Counted from the first letter of the stretch, positions 23,226 to 32,418 are shown. The stretch is 57,082 nucleotides of DNA from Sulfurimonas sp. (GCF_028694895.1 NZ_JAQVKA010000004.1:1-57082), one strand, 5' to 3'. Program-made: numbers and translations. Notes: generated by a model from the letters alone, not told the origin.

Positions 23226-24080
23226 ATGGTCAAAGTAAGTGCAGTTCAGATGAGTATGAGTGAAGATAAAGCTTCAAATGTTGATAAAGCCTATAGACTG
23301 GCGATAGAAGCTGCCTCAAATGGTGCAGAGATTATACTTCTACCAGAACTCTTTGAAGGACACTACTTCTGTAAAGACATGGATGAAAAATATTTCTCAT
23401 GGGCATCTCCAAAAGAAGGAAATAAGCTTATAGAAAGATTTGCCTCTTTGGCAAAAGAGTTAAAAGTAGTAATCCTTATAAGCTATTTTGAAAAGAGTGA
23501 TGAGGGTTATTTTAACTCTCTGGTCGTTGCCGATGCTGATGGCACTATCATGGATAACTACCGCAAAACTCATATCCCAGATGGCCCTGGATACGAGGAG
23601 AAGTTCTACTTCAAAGCTGGTAACACAGGTTTTAGAGTTTACGATACAGCGTATGCTAAGATAGGCGTTGGTATCTGCTGGGATCAGTGGTTTTGTGAGA
23701 CTGCAAGAGCACTTACTCTTATGGGAGCAGAGATAATCTTTTATCCTACGGCAATTGGTAGCGAGCCTGAGATTCACCTTGATTCTAAGGAGCACTGGCA
23801 AAGAGTTCAAATGGGACATGCTGCTACAAACACAGTTCCAGTAGTTGTTGCAAACCGTATTGGGCAAGAGAGTGGCGAGAGCTGCACTCTTAACTTTTAT
23901 GGATCATCTTTTATAACAGATTATACTGGTGCAAAAATCGCAGAGGCGTCCAGAGACAAAGAAGAGATTATCTACGCCTCTTTTGATATAGAAGATAACC
24001 AAAAACAGAGAGAGTATTGGGGACTTATCAGAGATAGAGAACCAAAAATGTATGCTAAAATCTGTGAACCAAAAAAATAA
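23226..24080 (+). CDS. aguB: N-carbamoylputrescine amidase
   Basis: The 284-aa nitrilase-fold enzyme has all three catalytic residues in place: Glu in LPELFEGHYF (about residue 41), Lys in YRKTHIPDGPGYEEKFYF (about residue 113), and Cys in GVGICWDQWFCETAR (about residue 149). The IPDGPGY and DQWFPE-like context is that of AguB, which hydrolyses N-carbamoylputrescine to putrescine, ammonia and carbon dioxide. Agmatine deiminase, its usual partner, is not in the window. An AAGGTT site lies before the ATG, 12 bases after the CNNM gene. Confidence 0.9.
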   Translation: MVKVSAVQMSMSEDKASNVDKAYRLAIEAASNGAEIILLPELFEGHYFCKDMDEKYFSWASPKEGNKLIERFASLAKELKVVILISYFEKSDEGYFNSLVVADADGTIMDNYRKTHIPDGPGYEEKFYFKAGNTGFRVYDTAYAKIGVGICWDQWFCETARALTLMGAEIIFYPTAIGSEPEIHLDSKEHWQRVQMGHAATNTVPVVVANRIGQESGESCTLNFYGSSFITDYTGAKIAEASRDKEEIIYASFDIEDNQKQREYWGLIRDREPKMYAKICEPKK

Positions 24081-24090
24081 GGGTATAAAA

Positions 24091-24558
24091 ATGAAAAAAG
24101 TAAAAGTTATAGCACTTCTAAGTGCAGTTCTACTATCTACACATTTAAGCGCATTTGATATGGGTTCTATGATGAAAGCGGCTACTCCTTTGATGTCAGA
24201 TAGCAAGACAGAGACAAAAACTGAGGATAATGTTTTGTTATCATCACTAAGCGCACTTGGAGTAACAAAAGCTCAAGCAGCAGGCGGTGCAGCAATACTT
24301 CTTGGTGATGCAAAAGATAAAATGGCACCCTCAGAGTTCTCAGAACTTACAAAACAAGCTCCTGCCTTAGGCTCTGTTTTAACGTCAGCCCCTGCTGCTT
24401 CTTCTCTTTTGGGCACATCATCTACTGAGAGTAAGTTTAAACTCTTAGGAATGGACGCATCAATGATTGCTCCATTTAAAGATACTATTGTTGAATATGC
24501 AAAAGAGTATGCATCTCCTGAAATAATCACTGCATTAGTAGGTGCATTAGAACTCTAA
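24091..24558 (+). CDS. Secreted DUF2780-like protein
   Basis: From ATG 24091 (AAGGG upstream) the product is 155 aa; the longer track start lacks a site. It has a signal peptide (MKKVKVIALLSAVLLSTHLSA) cut near residue 21. The mature part is Ala/Ser-rich and helical, with SSLSALGVTKAQAAGGAAILLGDAKDKM and a final IITALVGALEL. The spacing resembles DUF2780-type proteins, which sit in the periplasm with unknown function; that match is from recall. It starts ten bases after aguB. No cysteines are present in the mature protein. Confidence 0.65.
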   Translation: MKKVKVIALLSAVLLSTHLSAFDMGSMMKAATPLMSDSKTETKTEDNVLLSSLSALGVTKAQAAGGAAILLGDAKDKMAPSEFSELTKQAPALGSVLTSAPAASSLLGTSSTESKFKLLGMDASMIAPFKDTIVEYAKEYASPEIITALVGALEL

Positions 24559-24571
24559 AGGGCTATAAATA

Positions 24572-24622
24572 GCTTTTATTGGAACTGTTTTTGCTTTAAA
24601 AGCTAAAATATCCAATAAAGGT
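24572..24622 (+). promoter_or_regulatory. Stem-loop that buries the ribosome binding site of the J-domain gene
   Basis: GCTTTTATTGGA (24572-24583) pairs with TCCAATAAAGGT (24611-24622): ten Watson-Crick or near pairs with two to three G-U pairs, and nine uninterrupted Watson-Crick pairs in the centre. The 3' arm contains AAAGG, the only ribosome binding site of the gene starting at 24631. The 27-base loop holds a small GCTTT-A-AAAGC hairpin. The A/U-rich stem around a Shine-Dalgarno sequence is what RNA thermometers look like. The pairing is seen; the function is inference. Confidence 0.5.
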
Positions 24623-24630
24623 TAGAGTAC

Positions 24631-25431
24631 ATGGAGATTGTTTTACGCAATAATCTTATTCTTATCAATACGGACTTCGATACACTAAATAGTGTTTGGA
24701 TGAGAGACTTTTTAAGTCATCATGCAAGAGGGATGCTTTTTTTAGATAAAGCAGTTCTTATCTTTAGAAATGAAACACTTAGTGATGTAAGAAAAGATTT
24801 TATAAAAGAGTTAAGCGAGCACCACGCCGCAAAACATGACTTCTCACACGAATTTTTCCTACGCTCAATGCTCAAATTTGGAAATCAACCAATTAGAATA
24901 GAGCTAAACAAAGCACAAGAGCCTCAAAACATAAAAGTAAATCTTTACGCATATGATAAAAATAGAGTACTGATTACTTTAGATAGAGACAACTCATGGG
25001 TTATGAGCTATTTACGCTCACAGCTTGATATATATATAGAGCGAGGAACAGATAACTCTTTGGTTCTTGATTTGTCTGATTTAAAGTCACGAGAGAGGCT
25101 AGATAAGACTTTAAATAAACGTAGTGTTTTACACTATCAAATAACTTATACCTACGATAACCGCTTTATGAGTAAACTCTATAGCGAATTTGCACACTAT
25201 AGCTTTGGTAGTCTTTGCAAAGAGGAAGAAGATAGAGAGAAAAACTACTTCTATATGGTTTTGGAGTGCCCAGTTGGAGCGAGCCAAGACGAGCTAAGAG
25301 AGAGCTACAAAAAGCTAGCAAAGGTTTATCATCCAGATAAGCTTCATAACGAACCACCATATATGATAAAACGTTACACGCAGAAGTTTCAGCTCCTACA
25401 AGAAGCATACGCAGCACTAAGAGCTAGCTAA
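24631..25431 (+). CDS. Protein with C-terminal J domain
   Basis: The 266-aa protein has a C-terminal J domain at about residues 205-264: YFYMVLECPVGASQDELRESYKKLAKVYHPDKLH, with the HPD tripeptide that stimulates Hsp70 ATPase, then FQLLQEAYAALR. The N-terminal 200 residues are unfamiliar: mixed alpha/beta, with no signal peptide or zinc-finger repeats, so it is not canonical DnaJ. It probably recruits DnaK to a specific client. The gene converges on the DUF234 gene with overlapping stops, and its ribosome binding site is in a predicted stem. Confidence 0.85.
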   Translation: MEIVLRNNLILINTDFDTLNSVWMRDFLSHHARGMLFLDKAVLIFRNETLSDVRKDFIKELSEHHAAKHDFSHEFFLRSMLKFGNQPIRIELNKAQEPQNIKVNLYAYDKNRVLITLDRDNSWVMSYLRSQLDIYIERGTDNSLVLDLSDLKSRERLDKTLNKRSVLHYQITYTYDNRFMSKLYSEFAHYSFGSLCKEEEDREKNYFYMVLECPVGASQDELRESYKKLAKVYHPDKLHNEPPYMIKRYTQKFQLLQEAYAALRAS

Positions 25432-26366
25432 AACAGAGATTCTATTAGCTCTTGCTCATTTGATTTTTTTAAAAGTGCTTCAAAGTCTTTTGCACAAAAA
25501 AGAGCGAGTTCTTTACCCTCATTTTTTAATAACTCTTTTGAGAATCCTCTTTTTGAAAATATGATTATTTGTGTAGGCTCGATACCTGTTTTTTTGCATT
25601 TATCTACTATCTTAGTCCACTCCGCTTTAGTTACTTTATGGTTTGTCCATTTGCACTCAGCTACATAGGTTTTATCATCTTGTGTGATTGTTAGTATATC
25701 TATCTCAACATTAGCGTCCCAGTAGCTTCCTGAACTAAGTATTTGAGAGTCTCTTAGATTGTAGTTTAGTAGTATCTCTGAGAGCTCTTCAAAAACTAAA
25801 CTTGTATAACTGTTTTGTCTTGTTTCAAAGGCTTTGAAAAATCCATCATATTGACGAAGTGCTATCTCTCTTGCATGAGGTGCTATAAAGTAGAACCAAA
25901 ATCTTACAAAAGGGTGAGTGAATAGTACTTTATGCGAGATTCTATGTCTGGCTTCTTCTCGCTTTAGCTTCTCGTTTGGGCGCGCAGGACGGGTTGGTTC
26001 CTCTCTTGAGTACTCTATTTGGACTAGACCTTTTTGCTCAAGATAGTTGAGAGCACTTCCTCCATTTGCGTTGTTCAGTCCTGCTCTATTAAAAGCTGAG
26101 AAAATCTTTCTATCTCCAATGGCTAAAGCTTTAAGAAGCCTCAAACATTGTGAACTTGAGAGAGTTAGCTCTTGCATCTTTTTGTTGAGTTCTTTATAAT
26201 TATCAAGAATAAGCTCTTTAATAAGTAAAGAAGCATCTTTTGTAGTATCTACTTCCCAGCCAAGCCCGCCAAAGATAGCAAAATACTCAATCTGAGTCTC
26301 CATATCATCTGGATAATTTCTTGCATAAAATGAGCGAAACTGCTCTAAAAGTTTAGTTTTTACCAT
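25428..26366 (-). CDS. DUF234-domain protein with PD-(D/E)xK-like C-terminus, no ATPase domain
   Basis: The 312-aa protein resembles the C-terminal half of archaeal-type 'DEXX-box' ATPases (DUF234). It has a winged-helix region (about residues 70-125), the typical FTHPFVRFWFYFIAPHAREI (about residues 148-167), and VEIDILTITQDDKTYVAECKWTN (about residues 220-242), which fits the D-(x)n-ExK core of PD-(D/E)xK nucleases. The usual N-terminal P-loop ATPase is absent; the first 70 residues are helical. Function is unknown; DNA cleavage is possible. It lies 12 bases after the polymerase gene on the same strand. Confidence 0.75.
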   Translation of the reverse strand: MVKTKLLEQFRSFYARNYPDDMETQIEYFAIFGGLGWEVDTTKDASLLIKELILDNYKELNKKMQELTLSSSQCLRLLKALAIGDRKIFSAFNRAGLNNANGGSALNYLEQKGLVQIEYSREEPTRPARPNEKLKREEARHRISHKVLFTHPFVRFWFYFIAPHAREIALRQYDGFFKAFETRQNSYTSLVFEELSEILLNYNLRDSQILSSGSYWDANVEIDILTITQDDKTYVAECKWTNHKVTKAEWTKIVDKCKKTGIEPTQIIIFSKRGFSKELLKNEGKELALFCAKDFEALLKKSNEQELIESLF

Positions 26367-26378
26367 GGGATGATTCTA

Positions 26379-27689
26379 TCATAATTCACTTCCCCATTTC
26401 AACATGTCTATACCGTATTTTTCGCGTATATCTTGGGAGTGATTTGTCAGAGAGTGCATCTTTTGATCATCTTCAAAACCTATAAGGGAGAGCTCTTTTC
26501 TTGACTCTCTTGTAAAACTTGAGCAGTTTATACTTATACGGATAAGATGAAGGCGCTTATGTACATCAGCTTCATTAAAGAGCCTTAAACAGAGTGAGTC
26601 AAACTTTTTTTCTGTAAAAATTTCACAAAGAGAGATATTTTTATGTGATTTTTGACACATTTCATAATTTAGTGAAAGACTAAAAACTGTTGGAATTACT
26701 TTGAGTTTTAAGATGGCAAAGCTTAGATGACGAGCGAGCACATGAACTCTTCGTCTAAGCTCATCTCTATCATAAAGAGGGTCAAATGTTCTTGAGATTC
26801 CTATGGATTTTCGTATATGTTTAGATGTTATCTCATCATCACTCTGTGCGCTAACTCTGAGATAAAGCTCTTTTGCATAAGGTCCCCATGACTCTAGTGT
26901 ACCTCTTCTTCTACTTAGTTCTCCAAGTGTATGAATCTGCACACTTTTTAGTTTCTCTTTCATACTTTTACCAATTCCCGCAAACTCTCCAACGGGAATA
27001 TTTTCTATAAAACGCTCCAGCTCATTTTCATAAATAACTCTGCATCCATAAGGTTTTGCATAAGTTGTAGCAAGCTTTGCAATGTAGCGAGTCTTTGCTG
27101 CGCCTATTGAGACGGGGAGTTTAGTAACAGCTTTTATCTCCTCTTTTAGTGCGGCTATAAAACTAGGCACTTCAGAGTCCTCCACCCAGCCACTCAAATC
27201 ACCGTAAAACTCATCAATACTAGCTTGCTCAACTAGCGGTATCTTAGTTTGTAAAAACTCATGAAGCTCATGTGAGAGTTGTTGATATAGCGACATATTA
27301 GGAGCTTTTATGATTAGATGAGGGCAGAGATGAAGCGCTTCTCTTATGCTCATCGTGGTTTTTATACCATACTTTCTTGCTTCATAACTAGAGGTAGTAA
27401 GTATGCCTCTTATTTTCCCATCAGCATCTTTAAACGCATCTATATCATCATAGCCCAGGCTACCCTCTCTTGCTCCGCAATTCACCTTGTTCTTTTCTTC
27501 ATAAGGTTTATAAAAAGTAGGTACAAAAGAGCCAGAATTTTCAAGATTTACAGTCTGGTTTTTTGCCTCGGAGTTAAATATTTTTGTATCACTACGCCCA
27601 CCAATAGCCACAGCCTTGCCCTCAAGGAAAGGCTCTTTTATGCGAGCAGCACTAACAAAAAAGCAGTCTATATCTATGTGTATTTTCAT
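26379..27689 (-). CDS. Y-family DNA polymerase (DinB/UmuC-like)
   Basis: From ATG 27689 (MKIHIDIDCFFVSAA), where homology begins, the product is 436 aa; the track adds 24 upstream codons without support. The palm acidic residues are in IDIDCFF and ASIDEFYGDL, and the fingers carry TTSSYEARKYGIKTTMS. Helix-hairpin-helix and little-finger domains follow. Y-family enzymes copy past damaged bases. Between VAIGG and the TTSSYEAR block there are about 65 residues where Pol IV has about ten, including VNLENSGSFVPTFYKP. A good ribosome binding site is not visible. It is followed closely by the DUF234 gene. Confidence 0.87.
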   Translation of the reverse strand: MKIHIDIDCFFVSAARIKEPFLEGKAVAIGGRSDTKIFNSEAKNQTVNLENSGSFVPTFYKPYEEKNKVNCGAREGSLGYDDIDAFKDADGKIRGILTTSSYEARKYGIKTTMSIREALHLCPHLIIKAPNMSLYQQLSHELHEFLQTKIPLVEQASIDEFYGDLSGWVEDSEVPSFIAALKEEIKAVTKLPVSIGAAKTRYIAKLATTYAKPYGCRVIYENELERFIENIPVGEFAGIGKSMKEKLKSVQIHTLGELSRRRGTLESWGPYAKELYLRVSAQSDDEITSKHIRKSIGISRTFDPLYDRDELRRRVHVLARHLSFAILKLKVIPTVFSLSLNYEMCQKSHKNISLCEIFTEKKFDSLCLRLFNEADVHKRLHLIRISINCSSFTRESRKELSLIGFEDDQKMHSLTNHSQDIREKYGIDMLKWGSEL

Positions 27690-27897
27690 AAGATGATTAT
27701 AGAGGAGATTTTGAAATATCATAAAAAGTATTGCAAATTGACATTTTATGTATTTGAGCATGAAATCTATATACGCTACTAAATACGTAAAAAGTTACAT
27801 ATTTTACTGCCCTAGTAGCCATTTTATTATCAAAGTTTATAAATAAAGCGAATTTTGATACTATTCATTTAACAAATAAAACAAAGAGAGAAAACAT

Positions 27898-29598
27898 ATG
27901 AGAATAATAATACTGTTTTTAACACTCTTTTTTATCTCTATAGCACAACCAATTATAAACATAGATTCAGACAAATCAAGCATTACAGATTTTGAACTAA
28001 GTTATTTTATTGACACTACAAATAAACTAAAATTTGAAGATATTAAGTCTATGCACTTTACTCAAGGTAAAAACAATGACTCTTTAGGTGTTAGAGTTAA
28101 AGAAGCTTGGATAAAAATAGAGCTATTTAATTCAACTAAGCAAATACAGGCTCTTTTTTTACATCAAGATATAGCGTATAAATATATAAGTTTAGAGTAT
28201 TTTGAAGTGGATAGCGATGATAATCTTATAAAAGAAGAACTGATTGCTCCATATGGCCCTAATGCAAAAGAGCAACTAAGAGGCTCAGATGCTGTTTTTA
28301 AATTTACTCTTGATGCATATGAATATAAAACAATATATGTGCATCAAAAAACTCCAGCTTATCAGTTTTACAATTTTTCAATATTTTCAGCTAAAGAGTC
28401 TATTGAATACCTCATATATCAAAAAGTAGATGCAGTGTTGATATCTGGGCTGCTACTAGCTTTAGGTCTATACAACCTACTTTTATTTATGTCTTCAAGA
28501 TATAAAGAGTATTTGTATTACTCTCTATATCTTTTATCATCTACTCTGTGGGTATTTTATGTTTATGGCGCATTTGCACACTATTTTCAAATATATGGTG
28601 AAATTCCTTTAAGATTTAACTTTGGCATGATGCTCTCGCCAATTTTTTTAACACTTTTTATTCAAGCTATTTTTAAAACAAAAACAGCGTATGCAAAAGA
28701 GCACAAGCTACTAAATAGTATTATATTTATAACGCTAGTAAACTTTATATACGCTCTCATAGACTTTAATAGTGCGTTAGAAATCATGTCTCTCTCACTC
28801 ACTTATGCGTTGATAATTTTTATGTGGATTGCTATTAGTATCTACAAAAAAGGTGATAGGCTCATAAAAATATTTTTATTTGCGCATACCTTTTATTTGA
28901 TTTTTAGTATTTATGCTCTTTTATATTATATGGGTTTAGTGGAGTCCAACTATGTTTCATCTCATGGCACAAGTATAGGACTCATTATCGAAGCATTGCT
29001 ACTCTCTTATTTGGTTTCATATAAGTTTAAAATCACCGAACAAGAAAAAGAAGAGGAGAGAATAAAGCAGTTAGAGTTAAGGCTCTTAGCATCCACTGAC
29101 CCTATGACTAAACTCTACAATAGAAGATATTTCACTGAGATATCAGACAAAATACTACATCTCTCAAGAAGAGAAAAACAAGAGTTATCTATTCTTATGC
29201 TTGATATAGATAAATTTAAAGTTGTTAACGATACATATGGGCACCAATTTGGTGATGAGGTATTGATTGCTCTATCGCGTCTCTTAGTCGAGCATCAAAG
29301 AAAAAGTGACATAGTTTGTAGATATGGAGGCGAAGAGTTTGTGATACTGTTGCCAAACACTTCGCTTAGTGATGCTGCTAATATAGCTGAGAAATTACGA
29401 AAGTTAATAGAATCGTTGAGTATGAAAGCTCCATCAAATGACAACTTTAAATTTACAGTAAGTTTTGGTGTAGCGAATGTGGATATAGAAAATGAGCAAG
29501 ACATAAAATTTGCTCTAAAGAGATCCGATGATGCTTTATATGTTGCTAAAAAAAGTGGCAGAAATAGAGTTTGTGTCGAGAATATAAAAAATTATTAA
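27898..29598 (+). CDS. 7TMR-DISM sensor diguanylate cyclase
   Basis: The 566-aa protein has a signal peptide, an extracytoplasmic 7TMR-DISM domain (about residues 20-165) and seven membrane helices (about residues 175-385). A short coiled linker (ITEQEKEEERIKQLELRL) follows, then a GGDEF domain with DPMTKLYNRRYF, LDIDKFKVVNDTYGH and the catalytic VCRYGGEEFVILLP near residue 475. It should make cyclic di-GMP in response to an unknown outside ligand. No RxxD inhibition site is obvious. A 136-base gap with a TACTAT-like box precedes it, and hemerythrin follows after 20 bases. Confidence 0.92.
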   Translation: MRIIILFLTLFFISIAQPIINIDSDKSSITDFELSYFIDTTNKLKFEDIKSMHFTQGKNNDSLGVRVKEAWIKIELFNSTKQIQALFLHQDIAYKYISLEYFEVDSDDNLIKEELIAPYGPNAKEQLRGSDAVFKFTLDAYEYKTIYVHQKTPAYQFYNFSIFSAKESIEYLIYQKVDAVLISGLLLALGLYNLLLFMSSRYKEYLYYSLYLLSSTLWVFYVYGAFAHYFQIYGEIPLRFNFGMMLSPIFLTLFIQAIFKTKTAYAKEHKLLNSIIFITLVNFIYALIDFNSALEIMSLSLTYALIIFMWIAISIYKKGDRLIKIFLFAHTFYLIFSIYALLYYMGLVESNYVSSHGTSIGLIIEALLLSYLVSYKFKITEQEKEEERIKQLELRLLASTDPMTKLYNRRYFTEISDKILHLSRREKQELSILMLDIDKFKVVNDTYGHQFGDEVLIALSRLLVEHQRKSDIVCRYGGEEFVILLPNTSLSDAANIAEKLRKLIESLSMKAPSNDNFKFTVSFGVANVDIENEQDIKFALKRSDDALYVAKKSGRNRVCVENIKNY

Positions 29599-29618
29599 CT
29601 CAAAAAATAGGATGAAAA

Positions 29619-30050
29619 ATGTCTAATATTAAAGATTTTATGACTCAAAGCCATAGAGATTGCGATGAGATTTTTGCACAGATGGAAGACGCAGTTGCTG
29701 CAAAGAGTGATGAAGCTGTAGTTAAATTTGAAGAGTTCTCTGACGCTTTGACAAATCACTTTAAAATGGAAGAGATGGTTCTTTTTCCAGCGTTTGAGCA
29801 AGCAAGTGGCATGAGAGATGGACCTACTCAAGTTATGGCGATGGAGCACGAGCAGATGAGAGAACTTCTATCAAGAATGAGTAGCGCAATCAAGGATAAA
29901 GATAAGTTTTTTGGTATCTCTGAGACTCTTATGATTTTAATGCAACAACACAACATGAAAGAGGAGCAGATGCTCTATCCTATGGCCGAGCAACATCTAG
30001 GTGATGATGCAGACCATATCATCTCACGCATGAGAACTGTAGCTTATTAG
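29619..30050 (+). CDS. Hemerythrin-domain protein
   Basis: The 143-aa protein has the di-iron ligand set of hemerythrin-like proteins: SHRDCDEIF (His near residue 12), [14 protein letters not shown] (about residues 47-60), EHEQMREL (about residue 76), and [13 protein letters not shown] (about residues 111-123). Such proteins bind oxygen or sense oxygen and nitric oxide, or guard iron centres. It follows the diguanylate cyclase gene after 20 bases and may be its operon partner. Its stop overlaps that of the convergent sodium channel gene by four bases. Confidence 0.92.
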   Translation: MSNIKDFMTQSHRDCDEIFAQMEDAVAAKSDEAVVKFEEFSDALTNHFKMEEMVLFPAFEQASGMRDGPTQVMAMEHEQMRELLSRMSSAIKDKDKFFGISETLMILMQQHNMKEEQMLYPMAEQHLGDDADHIISRMRTVAY

Positions 30051-30850
30051 TTTTTTGTACCTGAGAGTATCAAAGATTTTAACTCTAAAATCTCTTCTCT
30101 TAGTTTGGCAAGTTCGATGTTAGTGCTATTGTTTGCTATCTGAACTTCCTCTACTATATGTTCTTCTTCGACTTTGTTTATAATTGACATTGCATCAACA
30201 ACAATGGCAACAATGAGATTTACCATAACAAAAGTAACTATAAAGATAAATGGAACAAAAAACGTCCACGCTAAAGGATAAACTTCCATGATTGGGCGAA
30301 CTATTCCCATAGACCAAGACTCTAGCGTCATGATTTGAAAAAGTGTGTAAAAAGATGCACCTAGTGTTCCAAACCACTCTGGAAACTTTTCAGAGTAAAG
30401 CTGAGTTGCCATAATTGCAAATATATAAAAAAAGAGACTCATTAAAGCCGCTATAGAGAGCATTCCAGGAATAACGCTGATGAGTGCTGATACAATTTTT
30501 CTCATCTGAGGAACAACTGTTACAAGTCTAAAGAGTCTTAGAACCCTTAAAACTCTTAAAATCTCAAATCCAGCGCTTAGTGGAACTAGTGAAATTGCAA
30601 CAATACTAAAGTCAAAAATGCTCCAAGGGTCTTTGAAAAAAGCGGCTCTATAGACATAGATTCTCATAACAATCTCTATAGTAAATACAGAAATTACAAA
30701 AATATTAAAGAGTGAAGTATAAGCGCCAAAGCTATCCATAAACCCTTTTGAAGTCTCAAGTCCCATAGTTATGCCGTTTAGAATGATAAGGTACGTTATG
30801 AAATTTGTAAAGCTTTTACTTTGAACAATTGTTTGGATTTTGTTGTACAT
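30047..30850 (-). CDS. NavAb-like voltage-gated sodium channel
   Basis: The 267-aa protein is a single six-helix channel subunit that would form tetramers in the inner membrane. The S4 voltage sensor has regularly spaced arginines in [21 protein letters not shown] (about residues 98-118). The pore has the bacterial sodium filter TLESWSMG (about residues 173-180), identical to that of Arcobacter NavAb. After S6 ([14 protein letters not shown]) comes a C-terminal coiled coil ([16 protein letters not shown]). All elements of a working channel are present. It probably links sodium entry to motility or pH control, as proposed for NaChBac. It converges on the hemerythrin gene. Confidence 0.94.
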   Translation of the reverse strand: MYNKIQTIVQSKSFTNFITYLIILNGITMGLETSKGFMDSFGAYTSLFNIFVISVFTIEIVMRIYVYRAAFFKDPWSIFDFSIVAISLVPLSAGFEILRVLRVLRLFRLVTVVPQMRKIVSALISVIPGMLSIAALMSLFFYIFAIMATQLYSEKFPEWFGTLGASFYTLFQIMTLESWSMGIVRPIMEVYPLAWTFFVPFIFIVTFVMVNLIVAIVVDAMSIINKVEEEHIVEEVQIANNSTNIELAKLREEILELKSLILSGTKN

Positions 30851-31096
30851 GTAGGTCCTCTAATTTTTTCGCAATACTATCACTCTTTGAATAATGTTTG
30901 GTAGTTTGAAGATAGAGTTTTTTGTTATCAACATATATTCTTTAACTACTTTGAATATTAAACTTGATATATTAAATTGAATTTTGTTAAAGTTATTGTT
31001 TTCTCTACTCTTATGAAATAAATACAGTATAAAAAAGAGATTTTGTAAAATGGGTAAGTACTTTTTATAGTGTTACAATGCCAATAAAATAACCGC

Positions 31097-31102
31097 TATA
31101 AT
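31097..31102 (+). promoter_or_regulatory. Putative -10 box just before the lipoprotein gene
   Basis: CGCTATAATC gives a perfect TATAAT ending only seven bases before the ATG at 31110, which would yield a leaderless or nearly leaderless message. No Shine-Dalgarno sequence is seen before this ATG. The rest of the 259-base gap upstream (30851-31109) shows nothing else I can name. Confidence 0.4.
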
Positions 31103-31109
31103 CTCACTT

Positions 31110-31580
31110 ATGAAACAAATACTGCTTATTTTTGCTCTTTTATTTAGCGCATGTAGCGTTAAAAACTATGAGCATACTCAAACAAAAGTCATCACTATAA
31201 AGTCGCCAAAGATAAAGTTCTCTGATGCTGGGTATCTCAGAAATAGTGGCGATACTATTGAGCTTGAGCTCTTTGTCGCAGGTAAGTGTATAGAAAAAAT
31301 TACTATCAATCACATGATTTGTACAAGTGAGGGTTGCAAGAGCAAAAGTGGATTTAACCAAGATTATCTACATAGTGCATACCCCGATGATACTATGCAA
31401 AACATGCTTCTCTCCCGTGCAATTTATAATGGTGTAAATTTGAGTAAAAATAGTGATGGTTTTGAGCAGAGTATAAGAGATGATAAAGTAGATATTATTT
31501 ATAGAGTTGATTCGCATGGAGTTTTTTTTAAAGATAGAGCAAACGGAATTATTTTTAGTATAAAGGATTTAGATGAGTAA
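31110..31580 (+). CDS. Lipoprotein of unknown function
   Basis: The 156-aa product has a lipoprotein signal peptide ending in the lipobox LFSAC (Cys15), followed by Ser-Val, so it should be lipid-anchored in the outer membrane or periplasm. The mature part has three more cysteines ([18 protein letters not shown]) that could form disulfides. I recognise no domain. It overlaps the start of nfo by eight bases, but a shared function is not evident. A near-leaderless promoter is possible. Confidence 0.75.
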   Translation: MKQILLIFALLFSACSVKNYEHTQTKVITIKSPKIKFSDAGYLRNSGDTIELELFVAGKCIEKITINHMICTSEGCKSKSGFNQDYLHSAYPDDTMQNMLLSRAIYNGVNLSKNSDGFEQSIRDDKVDIIYRVDSHGVFFKDRANGIIFSIKDLDE

Positions 31581-32418
31581 ATTTGTAGGAGCACATGTAA
31601 GTGCAAGTGGCGGAGTTTTTAATGCAGTTGAAAATGCGGTGGCAATAGGTGCAAAAGCGTTCGCACTCTTTACTAAAAACCAAAGACAGTGGGTTGCAAA
31701 AGATTTGGACACTGAGACGATTGATAAGTTTAAAACAGCGCTAGAGAAAAGTGGAATCTTGCCTAAACATGTTCTTCCACATGACTCATATCTTATAAAC
31801 CTTGGTCATCCTGAACTTGATGCTAGAGAAAAATCAGTTGAGGCATTTTTGGATGAGGTGCAGAGATGCTCTATTTTAGGGCTTGATAGACTAAATTTTC
31901 ACCCAGGAAGCCACTTAAAGAAGATAAGTGAAGATGAGTGTTTGGCAAATATTTCTGAATCTATGAATAGAGTTTTAGATAAAACAAGCGGTGTTAGTTT
32001 GGTTATAGAAAACACGGCAGGACAGGGAAGTAATCTTGGCTGGAGATTTGAGCATCTGGCTCAGATAATCGATAAAGTAGAAGATAAAAGTCGTGTTGGA
32101 GTCTGTATAGATACATGTCATATGTTTAGCGCTGGATATGATATAAGAACAAGAGAAGCTTATGATAAGAGCTGGGGCGAGTTTGAGAAAATAGTAGGGT
32201 TTAAGTATCTTATGGGGATGCACATAAATGACTCAAAAGCAAAATTTGGCTCACATGTAGATAGACATAACTCTTTAGGAGAGGGCGAAATTGGGATTGA
32301 TGCTTTTAAATTTATCATGAATGATGAAAGAATGAATGACATCCCTTTAATCCTTGAAACCATTGATGATACTATCTGGGATAAGGAGATAGCACTACTC
32401 TACTCGTTTGTAGATTAA
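31573..32418 (+). CDS. nfo: Endonuclease IV
   Basis: Nfo is an apurinic/apyrimidinic endonuclease of base-excision repair with a trinuclear zinc site. The 281-aa length is standard. Conserved metal-ligand blocks are [13 protein letters not shown] (about residues 61-73), NFHPGSHL (about residue 107), [13 protein letters not shown] (about residue 141), [14 protein letters not shown] (about residue 176), and MHINDSK followed by [15 protein letters not shown] (about residues 216-238). Its start lies inside the lipoprotein gene. Confidence 0.96.
   Translation: MSKFVGAHVSASGGVFNAVENAVAIGAKAFALFTKNQRQWVAKDLDTETIDKFKTALEKSGILPKHVLPHDSYLINLGHPELDAREKSVEAFLDEVQRCSILGLDRLNFHPGSHLKKISEDECLANISESMNRVLDKTSGVSLVIENTAGQGSNLGWRFEHLAQIIDKVEDKSRVGVCIDTCHMFSAGYDIRTREAYDKSWGEFEKIVGFKYLMGMHINDSKAKFGSHVDRHNSLGEGEIGIDAFKFIMNDERMNDIPLILETIDDTIWDKEIALLYSFVD

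Noticed and set aside
23460-23867. Minus-strand ORF of 135 aa inside aguB
   Set aside because: It lies wholly opposite a well-supported gene, has cysteine-rich low-complexity composition typical of shadow frames, and has no promoter or ribosome binding site.
27318-27782. Plus-strand ORF of 154 aa opposite the Y-family polymerase
   Set aside because: It is a shadow of the polymerase gene with no recognisable domain and no initiation signal.
30851-31109. Possible hidden gene in the gap between the sodium channel and the lipoprotein
   Set aside because: The 259-base stretch is very AT-rich with stops in all frames I read and no ribosome binding site with a sustained frame.
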